Source: Rosa chinensis
Taxonomy: Eukaryota; Streptophyta; Magnoliopsida; Rosales; Rosaceae
NCBI RefSeq assembly: GCF_002994745.2
Contig: NC_037092.1
Coordinates: forward strand, 73,011,823-73,075,822
Direction: 5' to 3'
DNA length: 64,000 nucleotides
Under the pieces are notes generated by a model, which saw only the letters and a program-made list of their open reading frames with translations, had not been told where the DNA came from and did no database searches. Position numbers and translations under genes: made by a program. This document shows, piece by piece, positions 11,043 through 22,230 of the stretch. Every line of letters starts with the position of its first letter. The stretch's first letter is position 1.

Positions 11043-11414
11043 CTACCCATTTTTTCCGCACCAACAATACCTAGCCTCACTCTCTCGCCCTCGACTTGTC
11101 TTCTCAGCCAAGTTTTCGGGATAGCCATCAGTTGTGTTACATATGTCACCTCTGACAAGGCTAATCTCCTCCTTTTTTGTTTCTTCAGTCATCATTTTGC
11201 TCCAGCATTCGCTTATGGTCTTATCTGTGGCGAGTCTTCCACTCTTCAAGGGGTATTCCAGTTGTATCCTATCTCTCGCTAGTGTCAGAGCACCTATTTG
11301 CATGAAGTTTCTTTTTGCTTCTGCCACATCGATGAAGTTGATTCTTTTTCTATCGTCTTCCAGTTTTCGGTTTTGTTTTAATTTCATGTCATTGATGTTG
11401 TACCTAGCTATCAT
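11043..11414 (-). CDS. Unidentified open reading frame (123 codons)
   Basis: A minus-strand frame rich in Lys, Arg and Glu, with KLKQNRKLEDDRKRINFIDV near the start and TEETKKEEISLVRGDI near the end. It shows no signal peptide, membrane span or recognised motif. Composition suggests a soluble, possibly helical protein or a fragment of a transposon-encoded protein. It lies alone between the YSL relic and a non-coding stretch; no promoter was evident. It may be chance. Confidence 0.22.
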   Translation of the reverse strand: MIARYNINDMKLKQNRKLEDDRKRINFIDVAEAKRNFMQIGALTLARDRIQLEYPLKSGRLATDKTISECWSKMMTEETKKEEISLVRGDICNTTDGYPENLAEKTSRGRESEARYCWCGKNG

Positions 11415-12817
11415 AGTTGAATTTCAGTATCAGTCTTATCTTGTCAAATACCATTTTCTAACTTCTCTTTTATTGATATTCAAACAATTCGTCACTTAGT
11501 TATGGGATTTTTTTAGTTAAAATTATAGTCAGAAATAGCAATTAGGACCCGATCATGTTATTTGATGCGGAAGAATGCCAAACAACAACACAAACAAACA
11601 AGGTGTATGTGATTTAGTGATTTATACTAAACGAGGTCAACGCTAATTAAAACCCATCACTCAAGGTAGTATTCAAGCAAACAAGATAGTACTCAAGCAA
11701 AAAAAAAAAAAACAGGGTGATTTTTCCTTAAACTAAAGAAACAACGATTATATGGAAGTTGTTAGAAATGTTGTATATAAGTGTGGCACAAAATAAAGCA
11801 AAAATTGGTATTACATTAGAAAATAATGTTCATTTGTTAAGGCCTAGCCACTTATTGTTTGTCTGATAGAAACCTTCGACAGATTCCTTTTGGCCTGGAA
11901 GGAAAAATGGAGTCTTAAGTGAATATTTGAATTTAGCCTTTTAGAAACTTCTGTCCTTGCAGGAAAAAAAAATGAGAGAGCTAGATTTTTTTGTGTGCAA
12001 CGCCAATGCATTTTGACAGTGCTTGGGCAATTAGTTGGGTTGAGGAAAGTAAATTTGGTTTTGTTGGTCTATATGTGGGTTGCAATCTTATGCCCTAGGT
12101 GATGGAGGATTGAGTCAAGGGTTTTGAGTGTTTTTTTTATTTTTATTTTTTTGGGTTCTTGACTCAAAGCATCAAAATTAGTCAAAACTATCTCACTTAT
12201 CCCACCAACAGATTTTTGTTCTCACTAACCCAATTTGAATTGAAATAACAATTTTACCCTTAATCTAATTAATGAATTACTACCTCTCTCTCTCTCACTC
12301 ACACTCCAAGCCAGTGCACGGCCTTCAGCTCCGGTCCTTGGTCTAAATGGTCGGTGGCTAGACGAGGACGACAATGACATCGACAGAGGTGATATACTAG
12401 GTGAAGGCGCAGATCCAGCGCCATCGATCATTGCCAATATTGGTGGATCAGCGGTCATAATTCAGAGCGAGTTTCGTGATGGCGTCGAAGCGAAAGAAGA
12501 GAGAAAGGATGTTGACGTCTCTGTCCCTCGACCGTCAGCCAGAGCATCTTTTCCTGTCGCCGGAGCCAACTGGAAAATGCAAGCTAGGAGGTGGAATTGG
12601 TGTTCGGGTATGTAAATTGGTAGAGCACTAGAGCTGGCTAAGCTGTAGAAGGAAGAAGACGACCAAGAGCAGTTTTTAAGTTTATCAACTTATCCTTTAT
12701 AACGACACCGTTCTGGCTTCTTCTTCATCTTTTTTTTAACCCCTTTTTTTTGATAAAATAGTGGTAGAAGGCCCAGAAAGAAAGGAAAAAAAAAAGGTTT
12801 TATTGCGGGCAATACGT
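11415..12817. other. Intergenic, no supported gene
   Basis: Only weakly structured sequence: a poly-A run near 11700, T-rich runs near 12133 and 12730, a CT-rich tract at 12285-12300. The minus-strand frame at 12225-12458 is Ser/Arg-rich over the CT tract and is probably spurious. Confidence 0.45.
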
Positions 12818-13175
12818 CTATTGGGGGACAATAGATGTTTTGAATTAATGTAATTTCCTCCAATACGTCTATTGGGGGACAATAGATATTTTGAATTGAT
12901 GTAATTTCCTCCTTTTTTTCCTTAACCAAAGTTTTATTTGTGTAAATATAGGGAGATTAGTTCCTATTCCGGAGACCGAAAGTTCTATTAGGGGGCAATA
13001 GATATTTTGAATTTATGTAATCTCCTCATTTTTTTTTCTTTAATTAAAGTTTTATTTGTCTAAATTTAGAGAGATTACTTTCTATTCCGGCGGCCGAAAG
13101 TTCTATTGGGGGGCAATAGAGGTTTAATGCCACTATTGGGGTAATAGAGGTTTATTGGGGGGCAATAGACCTTTC
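12818..13175. repeat. Tandem repeat (period about 116-118 bp) with short palindromes
   Basis: Two full units start at 12868 and 12984, with a third beginning at 13102 and a short partial unit before 12868. Each unit opens with the imperfect palindrome CTATTGGGGGACAATAG (arms CTATTG/CAATAG around a G-rich loop). In all, six copies of this palindrome occur, near 12818, 12868, 12984, 13102, 13133 and 13152. The units share a following TTTTGAATTNATGTAAT block and a CTATTCCGG..GACCGAAAG block. The array stops just before the copia LTR. Confidence 0.75.
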
Positions 13176-13186
13176 CGGCGACCTAT

Positions 13187-13452
13187 TGTTGAGTTAGTCA
13201 AAGTCATTTATTTATGTTAGAGTTTGCTTTTATCTTTCTGTTAATAAACCCTATTTGTTAGGGTCATGCAAGCTATTTTGATTTAGTCTTCAACTAGTTT
13301 ACCACTTTGTTAGGCATGTAAGATGTAGGTTGCAACTTTGTTATTCCCAATAACTTTGTAAGGCTATATTAGCTGAGATCATGCATTGAATTCAACAAGA
13401 GTTATTCACCATGCATTCAGAGTTTTTTGTCTTAGGGTTTAAGTCTTCAACA
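13187..13452 (+). repeat. 5' LTR of copia element 1
   Basis: 266 bp from TGTTGAG to TTCAACA. Followed directly by a primer-binding site at about 13455-13467 (TAGTATCAGAGC), one base off the common TGGTATCAGAGC complementary to initiator Met-tRNA. Confidence 0.93.
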
Positions 13453-13551
13453 TTCTAGTATCAGAGCTCCCTCACCTGGGCCTAATTGAAAGTTAAAGTA
13501 GAAAGACAGAAAGAGTGAGAGAAAACAGAAGAGGTTGAGTGAGATAGAAGT

Positions 13552-14380
13552 ATGGCAGCAGAAGGCAATAGTAACTTCAAGCAGCCAGCAATCCCTAGAT
13601 TTGATGGGTACTATGATCATTGGTCGATGTTGATGGAAAATTTCCTTCGATCGAAGGAGTATTGGGGCTTAATAGAGCATGGTTTAGGTTCAGCACCAAG
13701 CAGTTCAGAGGTGACCGAGGCACAACGCAAACAGTATGAGGATCAAAAGCTGAGGGACCTGAAGGTTAAAAATTGTTTATTCCAGGCCATCGCTCTTTCC
13801 ATTATGGAGACGATCCTCGTCAAAGACACTGCAAAGCAAATATGGGATTTGCTTAGACAGAAGTATCAAGGGTCGACTAGGGTAAAGAGAGCTCAGTTAT
13901 AAGCCCTAAAGAGAATTTGAGGTCCTACAGATGAAGGAAGGAGAAGGGGTTGATGAGTATTTTGCACGCACCCTCACCATCGCTAACAAGATGAAGATCC
14001 ACGGTGAGACCATGACTCAAGTTTTCATCATCGAGAAGATTCTGAGGTCTATGACCCCCAGATTTGATAATGTTGTTTGTTCCGTGGAAGAGTCGAATGA
14101 TGTGGACAAGCTCACAATTAACGAGTTGCAGAGTAGTAGGTTAGTGCATGAATAGAGGATGAAGGGGCATGGTGGTGAGGAACAGGCTCTGAAAGTTTCT
14201 TATGAGGACAGAGCTGCAGGCAGAGGAAGAGGACGTGGAACATTCAGAGGAAGGGGTCGAGGCAGAGGAAGACAACCCTTCAACAAGGCTATAGTGGAAT
14301 GCTACCGGTGTCACAAACTATGGCACTTTCAGTATGAGTGCCCCAGCTGGAAAAGGAATGCAAATTACGCCGAGCTGGAT
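13552..14380 (+). pseudogene. Copia element 1 gag (capsid and zinc knuckle), disrupted
   Basis: ATG at 13552 opens a capsid-like gag domain of the UBN2/copia type (FDGYYDHWSMLMENFLRSK, then IWDLLRQKYQGS). A TAA at 13900-13902 and a frame change interrupt it. The frame reopens at about 13931 (KEGEGVDEYFARTLTIANKM) and stops again at a TAG at 14153-14155. An RGRGRG-rich stretch then leads to the zinc knuckle CYRCHKLWHFQYEC (CX2CX4HX4C), which binds RNA in intact copia particles. The reading suggests Gln codons converted to stops. Confidence 0.9.
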
Positions 14381-17300
14381 GAAGAGAGTGAGATGCTACT
14401 TATGTCACATATGGAGCTTCATAACTCGAGGAGGGAAGATGTCTGGTTCCTCGACTCAGGTTGTAGTAATCATATGTGTGGGAACAAGAAATGGTTCACA
14501 TACATTGATGAGAGCTTCAAGCAGACTGTAAAGCTCGGAAACAATATGAGAATGGCAGTCACTGGTAAAGGAAGCATAAGGTTAGAAGTGAGTGGAATCA
14601 CATAAGTAGTCACTGAGATCTTCTACATACCGGAGCTGAAGAACAACCTACTTAGCATTGGACGGCTTCAAGAGAAAGGCCTTGCAGTCCTGATTTAGGG
14701 AGGAATGTGCAAGTTGTACCATCCAAGGAGAGGCTTCATTATGCAGACTAAAATGACTGCAAACCGGATATTTGTGCTATTAGCTATTGTGCTGCCTAAA
14801 GAGTCCAATGTGCTTCCCAAAGACTCTACTTGTTTCTAAACAGCTTCAGAAGATGTGACACACCTGTGGCATTACCGGTTTGGGCAGTTAAATTTTAAGA
14901 GTTTGAGAACACTTCAGTATAAGAAGTTGGTGAAGGGCTGCCTGTTCTCAAGACCTCAAGTAGAGTATGCACAGATTGCATAGTGGGGAAGCAACACTGA
15001 GAGTTTATACCAAAGAAGAGTGCATAGAGGGCTTCTGAAGGGTTGCAGCTAGTTCACTCTGACATTTGTGGGCCAATCACGCCAATTTCAAGTAGTAAAA
15101 AGAGGTACCTGATTAGTTTCATTGATGACATTAGCAAGAAAGTTTGGATTTACTTCTTATGTGAAGAATCAGAGGCATTGTGTTTAAGATTTTCAAGCAT
15201 CTAGTTGAGAAGGAAACAAGAGATGTTATAAAATGCTTGCATACAGACAGGGGTGGTGAATTTACATCCTTTGAATTCAATTATTTCTGTAAAGTTAATG
15301 GCATTAGGATGCAGCTGACAGCAACTTATACCCCACAGCAAAACGGGGTCGCTGAATGGAAGAATCGAACCACAATGAATATGGTTCAAAGCATGCTGTC
15401 TAAAAAGAAGGTACCTAAATTGTTTTGGCCGGAAGCTATGAATTGGAGTGTTCATGTGCTGAATCGAAGTCCTACCTTGGCAATAAAAGATGCAACCCCA
15501 GAAGAAGCATGGAGCGGTGTTAAACCTGCAGTGCATTACTTTCATGTGTTTGGATGTGTGGCACATGTACACATTCTTGACAACAAAAGGGTAAAACTAG
15601 ATGATAAGAGCTTTTGGTGTGTGTTATTGGGGATAAGCGAAGAGTCTAAGGCTTATAGGCTTTATGATCCTGTGTCTAAGCAAATTGTGGTGAGTAGGGA
15701 CGTAATGTTTGAAGAAAGTGAGTGCCAGGATTGGGGAAGAAGTAAAATAGAGTGAAATTAGATGTGTTGGATTGGGGAGAAGATGATGAAGGTCATGATG
15801 ATGAAGTAGAAGGTGACAGTGAGCAAGAAGAAGAAAATGGTGAAGTTGTTTTAGCTGGAGAAGTTCAAGAAGAGGGGACCGGTAATAATGAAGCTGTTGA
15901 AAGTGAACCTGTGGATCCAAACTTACCAAACTCGGAAGAAGGAAGGATAAGAAGACCTCATTGGATAAGAAGACCTCCTGTGTGGATGGATGACTATGTG
16001 AGTGGTGAAGGGTTATCAGAAGAGGAAGAAGATGTCAACAACTTAATCATATTTGCTACTATTGACACGGTTACATTCCAAGAAGCAATTAAAAGTACAA
16101 AGTGGATGGAAGCCATGGATTTGGAGATCAGTGCTATTGAAAGAAATGGAACTTGGGAGCTGACCAACTTGCCAGTAGGAGCTAAAAGGATTGGAGTTAA
16201 ATGGGTGTTTAAAACTAAGTTGAATGATCATGGTGCAGTTGGTAAGTATAAAGCACGTCTCGTGGCTAAGGGGTATTCACAAGAACATGGAATCGACTAC
16301 AATGAAGTATATGCTCCAGTTGCGAGTAGGACACCATCAGAATGGTGATTGCTTTGGCAGCACACAAAGGGTGGAATATCTTTCAACTAGATGTGAAGAG
16401 TGCCTTTCTTCACTATGAGCTAACAAAAAACGTGTTTGTGGACCAACCTCAGGGCTATGAAAGGAGGGGAGAAGAGCACAAAGTCTACAAATTAAAGAAG
16501 GCACTTTATGGCCTTAAATAGGCACCAAGGGCTTGGTATAGCCGGATCGAGTTCTACTTCATAAAGGAACGGTTTGAAAGATGCAGTTTTGAGCACACCT
16601 TATTTATCAAGTCCGGTGAAGGAGGTAAACTTCTTGTTGTTAGCTTATATGCTGATGATCTTCTTTTCACCCATAATGATATGGAGATGTTTGAGAAGTT
16701 TAAGCAATCTATGATGCATGAGTTTGAGATGACTAACGTAGGGAGGATGTGGTTTTTCCTTGGGGTTGAAGTTTTGCAGAATGAGGAGGGTATATATATA
16801 TTAGCCAGAAAAAGTATGCTTGAGACATGTTAGAAAGGTTTGGAATGGCGAGTAGCAATCCTATTAAAAATCCCATTGTACCGGGGTTTAAATTGGTTAA
16901 AGATTAGAAGGGGACCAAGGTTGATGTCACTGCCTTCAAGCAGATAGTTGGGAGCCTAATGTATTTAACGGCAACTATGTTGGATTTGTTATATGTTGTT
17001 GGCCTAATCAGCAGATATATGGGAAATCCCACTATGATGCATCTTGCAGCTGCAAAAACAGTACTTCGATACATAAAAGGCACTGTGGATTTGGGAATTT
17101 TTTATTGGAAAGCTGGTGTTGGAAACTTGCTTGGTTACACTGATAGTGACTATGTAGGTGATTTAGATGATCAAAAAAGTACTTCTGGATATGTGTTCGT
17201 GTTTGGAAGTGGAGCAATGGCTTGGTCATCAAAGAAATAGCCTGTTGTAACCTTGTCTACTACTGAAGCAGAGTTTGTAGTTGCTACTTCGTGTGCCTGT

Positions 17301-17600
17301 CAGTGTATTTGGATGAGGAGGGTTTTAGAGAAACTCAATCAAGCTCAGAATGGAAGTACTAAAGTGTTTTGTGACAACAACTCCACCATCAAACCCTCAA
17401 AGTATCTGGTGCTACACAGAAGGAGCAAACACATTGATGTAAGATTTAATTTCCTTCATGATCTTACTAGAGATGGTATTATGGATCTTGTTCATTGCAC
17501 TACAGAAAATCAGGTTCCCGATGTCATGACGAAGTCTTTAAAGCTCGATATGTTCTTGAAGCTCAGAAACCAGCTTGGTGTGTGTGAGGTACCTAAGTAA
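14381..17600 (+). pseudogene. Copia element 1 pol (protease, integrase, reverse transcriptase, RNase H), disrupted
   Basis: Protease motif DSGCSNHM near 14455. The GAG-pre-integrase block has WHYRFGQLNFKSL near 14870. Integrase: HSDICGPI near 15055, HTDRGGEF near 15240, and TYTPQQNGVAEWKNR near 15330. Reverse transcriptase: VKWVFKTKLN near 16198, KARLVAKGYSQEHG near 16250, and the YADD catalytic motif near 16651. RNase H lies in 16960-17600, ending with CDNNSTIKPSKYLV and KHIDVRFNFL. Stops fall at 14603, 14696, 14837, 16519 and 17238, most where Gln is expected, plus stops and frameshifts around 15000-15030 and 16330. Not functional. Confidence 0.9.
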
Positions 17601-17638
17601 ATTGTTTGCAGATTGCAGAACAGTTTAAGGGAGGAAAT

Positions 17639-17904
17639 TGTTGAGTTAGTCAAAGTCATTTATTTCTATTAGAGTTTGCTTTTATCTTTCTGTTAATAAA
17701 CCCTGTTTGTTAGGGTCATGCAAGCTGTTTTGATTTAGTCTTCAACTAGTTTACCACGTTGTTAGGCATGTAAGATGTGGGCTGCAACTTTGTTATTCCC
17801 AGTAACTTTGTAAGACTATATTAGCCGAGATCATTTATTGAATTCAATAAGAGTTATTCACCATGCATTCAGAGTTTTCTGTCTTAGGGTTTAAGTCTTC
17901 AACA
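17639..17904 (+). repeat. 3' LTR of copia element 1
   Basis: 266 bp, same length and ends as the 5' copy. A polypurine tract (AAGGGAGGAAA) sits directly before it. The last six bases form part of the target duplicated by the hAT element that follows. Confidence 0.92.
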
Positions 17905-17906
17905 CC

Positions 17907-18445
17907 CAAGAGCGTAGCCAATATAGAGCGAGAAGGGTTAGATGACCCCTCTCAACTTTTGAAAATTGTTCATGATTATTGGCTTAAATTTAAGCATCTT
18001 TGATATAAAACTAAACCTGATTGGCTGAGATTTTGGATTTTAGTTGACCTTTTGTGAGAATATAGGGTCATTAGTCTAGTTGAACTTTGGGCCCACTTTC
18101 TTATGATCAACTTCACATATTTTAATACATTTATTCTCCAAACAAAGAAGATCAAGACTAACTTACCTTATTTGAAAAAGAAAAAACAAAAAAAAAAAAC
18201 TTTCACAATAGACCGAGTACAATAACACATTAGACTATTCTTTTTCTTATATTTTTGCTAGGCATCTCAAAAAATTTTGGGATAAATCAATTCAATGTAA
18301 TATATTCATCTTTTAAATTGAAGCTATTTTGGTGGACAATTGTAATTAAATGAAGTATTAATTATCCGATAATTCTTTAACATATAAGGTAATTTGGCTA
18401 TTAAAATTTTGACCCTCCTCGATATAATTTCTAGCTACGCCACTG
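17907..18445. mobile_element. Non-autonomous hAT element (539 bp) at the copia 3' LTR end
   Basis: Flanked by a perfect 8-bp duplication TCAACACC (17899-17906 and 18446-18453), diagnostic of hAT. Ends are CAAGAGCGTAGCC and, reverse complemented, CAGTGGCGTAGCTAG, the common plant hAT terminus. No transposase frame. It inserted across the LTR/target junction, which explains why the copia target duplication looks missing next to the LTR. Confidence 0.88.
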
Positions 18446-18456
18446 TCAACACCTAT

Positions 18457-19532
18457 GAGATCTCCAATGACCTTTTTGGGACCTCCGGCGAGTTTTTTAG
18501 AGAAGATCCGAATCTGGCTGCCAATGACTGAATCTGGTGAGCATTGACCAAACTCTGGCGAAGTCTCCTATGGTCTCTCTCTCTCTCTCTCTCTCTATGT
18601 AACAAAGAGATGAGGGTAAAACAGTTTAAAAAAAAAAAATAATAATAATAATTGGGGATCGGAGAAGACTTTATTAGAGTTTTCATGGGTAAGGGGAAAT
18701 TAAAAAAACTTAATGATATAAGTGGGAAAAAAAAACTCTAAAATTAGGATAAATAGACAAAAACATTTTTTTTGCACGAAAGAGTCTCGCATTTTTAGTT
18801 GCAGGGAATTGTTACATACTTCACTAAATTGCACAAATTAATGAATAAATTAGGGTCGAGCATCTTAAGTCCCACTTCTTGTGTTCACCTAGGGCTTGCA
18901 AAATCTTAAGACCGGCCCGCAGTTAACTACATGTCATAAATATAATGTTTCATTTCTTTTTGAATAAATTAAATTGATAATTTTCAAATTTTATTTTTTA
19001 TTTTCTTATGAACAAACAAAAACAGAAGAAACACTATAAACAAAAGCCTCTAAATACTCCTTTGCCCAGCTAATTTAAATGGTCATTTGCCCAACTAATT
19101 TAAATGGAACGCCTGTGACACAGTAAGGGGAAGACAATTATGCCGAACAGCAATGAACCTATCTCACATATCAAACAAAGCCAATTTGTCACCTAAATTC
19201 ATGCCTGAAACTGATTATTATTTCCAATTTCGATCTGGATGAACTTCATTGAAGCATAATACATCAATAGATAGGCCTAGTGTTGAGTACTAGTGGCCAT
19301 AGGAGGGTCTGAAGGGTCCCGGCGCCGCCCCCCACCCCAAACACCAAAAAATTCCAACACATACCCATATTAATTAGATAGCTAACTAGTATGACCCATA
19401 TTAATTAGATAGCTAACTAGTATGACATAAACAAAGAAACTGGTAATGAATGCCCTTAAACATTTATGAGCTCACTTACTGGTTACTATGATGGAAACCT
19501 ACAATTAACCACATAAGTAGACTTAATAAATA
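18457..19532. other. Intergenic with small tandem repeats
   Basis: No gene seen. Contains a CT tract near 18572-18598, and a perfect two-copy tandem repeat of 31 bp (19363-19393 and 19394-19424; unit begins ACCCATATTAATTAG). Confidence 0.55.
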
Positions 19533-20908
19533 GGGGAGTGCTAGGCTCACACTCAGGTGAGTGTGTGTGAGCCACACTCGGACAAATGGCGAGTTCTCAC
19601 AATTTTTTAATATTAAATTACACAATAATTAAGAAAGATACTTTTAATTTATATTGTTCCATTTCTACCCTTAGTCAATTTCTACAACATCATGAACTAC
19701 TCTCATAACCTCTTCGGCGCTCAGTCCCAGCACCATCTCGGCGAATAGCTCCGATCGATCCAACAAGTCCTCGGAGAAGCTCACCCACGTGGCCATGCCT
19801 ACTCAAATAGCTTGTTCTCTGATCGAGTCCACCCAGTCGACGACTGAGTCCAAACAGTTGAATCCAATCAATGGCTGCACCCTCCGATTCCGGATCGCCG
19901 TCACCTCTGCCGAGGCCAATGGGCTCGGGCAACTAGACTGAAACCCAAAGCAAAGCTATGATCTTTGATCTTCATAAGTGGGTATGTTTGAAATTTGATA
20001 ACATGGGTTTTGTGGGAAAAGAGAGGAGGATCTATATGGTTTGATTCAGAGAGAAATGGGTGCTCAGAATTGGTGAGATTTTAATTTTTTTTTTTTATTA
20101 TGAAAAACAAATTATAACTTTGTGGTTAGATGTTAGTGTTGGTGAGCAGAATATGGTGGATTTGGTTTATGAAATGGTGGAGGAGGTGAGTCTCAGGTGA
20201 AAACATAATTAAGGGATTGCTTTTGTTTCGAGGGATTTTACTGTTTTTAGGTATCTGATTGAGACCTAGACCCACAATTCCCACTCATCAAAGCTCGGAC
20301 CTTTCACCTCAATTCAGTTTAAAATTTCCACAATTTTACATGATCTGTGTGGAGTTTGAACAGTATAAGAGAAACCCGTTTCAGGTTTTGCATCCTTTCT
20401 TAGAAATTCCCAGTCTTTGTTATCGTAAATGTGGTAAAATCGAAGAAAGTTTGAATCTTTAAGCCGTTTCCTGCTAGATTATGGGTTTAATTTGGTAGGA
20501 TATGCTTGAATTCAGAACATTACTGTTGTTGGTTTTTGTTTGGGTGTAGAAGATCATAAGGAGCGAATCTTGGTGGTTTCTAATGACAATGCCATCGGAA
20601 ATGTGGTTTTAATTGCACAAAACCGGCGAGATCCACCAGCAGTCCCGGCAATGGTTCCAGGATGAACGTGATGGGTTCATTTCGTAGCTGCGGGATGAGA
20701 AAGACATGGGTTTGGGAAGAAACAGATATGAGGAGGGAAGAGAATGTGAAAGAAAATTGAGGGCAAAAAGGGAATAATCTATATAAAAATGTCAGTTTCT
20801 TTGTTTTGCTTTCCCTATTCTATTTTGATATCAGGAAACTATTAGAGTTCGCCACTTGTCTGAATGTGGCTCACACACACTCAGCTGAATGTGATCCTAG
20901 CACCTCCC
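19533..20908. mobile_element. Mutator-like element (1,376 bp) with about 60-bp TIRs
   Basis: Perfect 9-bp duplication TAATAAATA (19524-19532 and 20909-20917), the Mutator signature. The ends are inverted repeats of about 60 bp: left GGGGAGTGCTAGGCTCACAC; right, reverse complemented, GGGAGGTGCTAGGATCACAT. Each end also contains a GTGTGTGTGAGCCACA block. No transposase frame. The interior includes a GC-richer, gene-like patch (about 19690-19935) that could be captured host sequence, but its source was not recognised. Confidence 0.88.
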
Positions 20909-20917
20909 TAATAAATA

Positions 20918-21587
20918 ACAATAACATTTCGCCACTGCTAATGGCTTCATTTAAAGTTTTAAAGGGTGAAATAAGGTGGAATTAAACCCGAAACGAAGAA
21001 AGGTGACTATTTCCTCGATCAGAAACAAAATGGATGGCCTTTAATTGGTTTATAAAATGGGTATGATGAATTAAATGACAATTTGTATTTTACAACTTAT
21101 TCCAAATGGTCGGTCAATAAATGAAATTAATGAATGTATTCTGGATGACTCGTAACAGTGTTTATGCCCAGCCCACCCATTCACTGCCACACATAATAAC
21201 AAAGATTATCCTTATCCAAAAAAAAAAAAAAGATTATCCTCTCCCTTTTTTTCTGAAATTTGGACCAAAAAAAAAGAGAAAATCGGGATACATCATTTTT
21301 CCATTTAATCCAGAATTTCTGAGTCCAATTCTGCAGAATTAAATGGGTACTGGTTTCATTTGGGCACCTACAGTACTAATTCACAGCTTCCAATTTATCA
21401 TCTTGATACATATGAATTTCTCATTCACAAAATACCATCTGAAGCTGAGTTGGGATTTTTATTAGAATAAGAAAAAAAAAACTGAATAATTGATATCATA
21501 TGATTCTTAATTTCTACAAACAACTCTTATATCGAAAATCAAATCAAAAACCAAAATTTCCCAATAAACATTAATCAATCATCATAT
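20918..21587. other. Intergenic, 3' side of the first COPT gene
   Basis: AT-rich with A-runs near 21219 and 21472. No gene, RNA or element was recognised. The COPT polyadenylation region should lie in its right part. Confidence 0.5.
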
Positions 21588-22058
21588 TCAACAACTCATT
21601 GGAGGAAGATCAGAGCCCTTTTCATCCTCCACAGGTTTCCTGAAAACCCTACTCCCAAAGAGCAAGAACCCCAGAGTATGCCCAGCCACAGCGACCAAAA
21701 ACACACCAGCATTAAAGGACATGACAGCCAACATTACCATATAAGCCAACCCGACCCTCAGACAATGCAAGAGGGTCTGGATCAGTCCGGCCGCCACGTG
21801 TCCCGACCCGACCTTGATGATTCGACAGTGGGAGAGCCACTCGACAAGAACAGCGAGGGCGAAGACGAAGAGCAGGGCCACGTAATACATGCCAGTTTTG
21901 GTGCCTGGCCATCTGGAGAAGAGGACCTCGGCGGTTGTGCCCCAGAAGAAGGTCATGTGCATCATCATTTTCTGGTGAGGCATCGTCGTTGTGCCGTTCA
22001 TGGATGGCGGTGGTGCCATGGAACCCATGTCATGATGACTATGATCCATCCCTTCCAT
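21588..22058 (-). CDS. Ctr/COPT family high-affinity copper transporter
   Basis: Ctr proteins form trimers that carry Cu(I) across the plasma or vacuolar membrane. The 156-residue protein starts at the ATG at 22058-22056; the frame continues three codons upstream but has no ATG there. The N-terminal tail is rich in Met and His (MDHSHHDMGSM at residues 4-14, MMMHM at 31-35), the extracellular copper-gathering region. Three membrane spans lie at about 57-77, 101-120 and 118-137. TM2 carries the Cu-selecting MxxxM (MLAVM, Met109 and Met113). TM3 carries GxxxG (Gly126, Gly130) used for helix packing. It ends PPMSC. Length and single exon are normal for COPT1/2/6-type genes. Intact, and the better of two COPT genes here. 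Confidence 0.95.
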   Translation of the reverse strand: MEGMDHSHHDMGSMAPPPSMNGTTTMPHQKMMMHMTFFWGTTAEVLFSRWPGTKTGMYYVALLFVFALAVLVEWLSHCRIIKVGSGHVAAGLIQTLLHCLRVGLAYMVMLAVMSFNAGVFLVAVAGHTLGFLLFGSRVFRKPVEDEKGSDLPPMSC

Positions 22059-22230
22059 TTCTCGCACAGCTCTCTGAAAATTGGAATTTGTGTTTGGGGT
22101 TGAGAACTTGAGATATGATCAATGAAGCGGTTTATGGATATACTTGTGTGTATTTATAAGGGTGTTGGGGTGTTTTAATGACGACTCTGCTCGTACATTG
22201 GGGCTCGTAATGTGTAGTACAGTTCCAGAG
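22059..22230 (-). promoter_or_regulatory. Promoter region of the first COPT gene: TATA box and GTAC copper-response cores
   Basis: A TATA box (TATAAATA on the minus strand) lies at 22152-22159, about 95 bp before the ATG. Two GTAC cores lie behind it at 22193-22196 and 22217-22220. GTAC is the core bound by SPL7, which induces COPT genes in copper-starved Arabidopsis. Sites are seen; the regulation is inferred. Confidence 0.55.

Larger units (their letters stand above)
13187..17904 (+). mobile_element. Ty1/copia LTR retrotransposon with two LTRs, coding region decayed
   Basis: 266-bp LTRs (13187-13452 and 17639-17904) begin TGTTGAGTTAG and end CTTCAACA. The domain order gag - protease - integrase - reverse transcriptase - RNase H is that of copia. 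The 5-bp target duplication is CCTAT: left copy 13182-13186, right copy 18452-18456. The right copy is displaced because a hAT element has inserted at the LTR edge. The LTRs differ at roughly 15 positions by eye, so insertion is not recent. The internal region has many stops and some frameshifts. Confidence 0.93.

Noticed and set aside
12150..18800. Long diverged inverted repeats flanking the palindrome array and copia element, as ends of an outer MULE
   Set aside because: Both sides share ACTTATCCCAC/GTGGGA-type AT-rich text, but I could not align it convincingly or find a 9-bp duplication.
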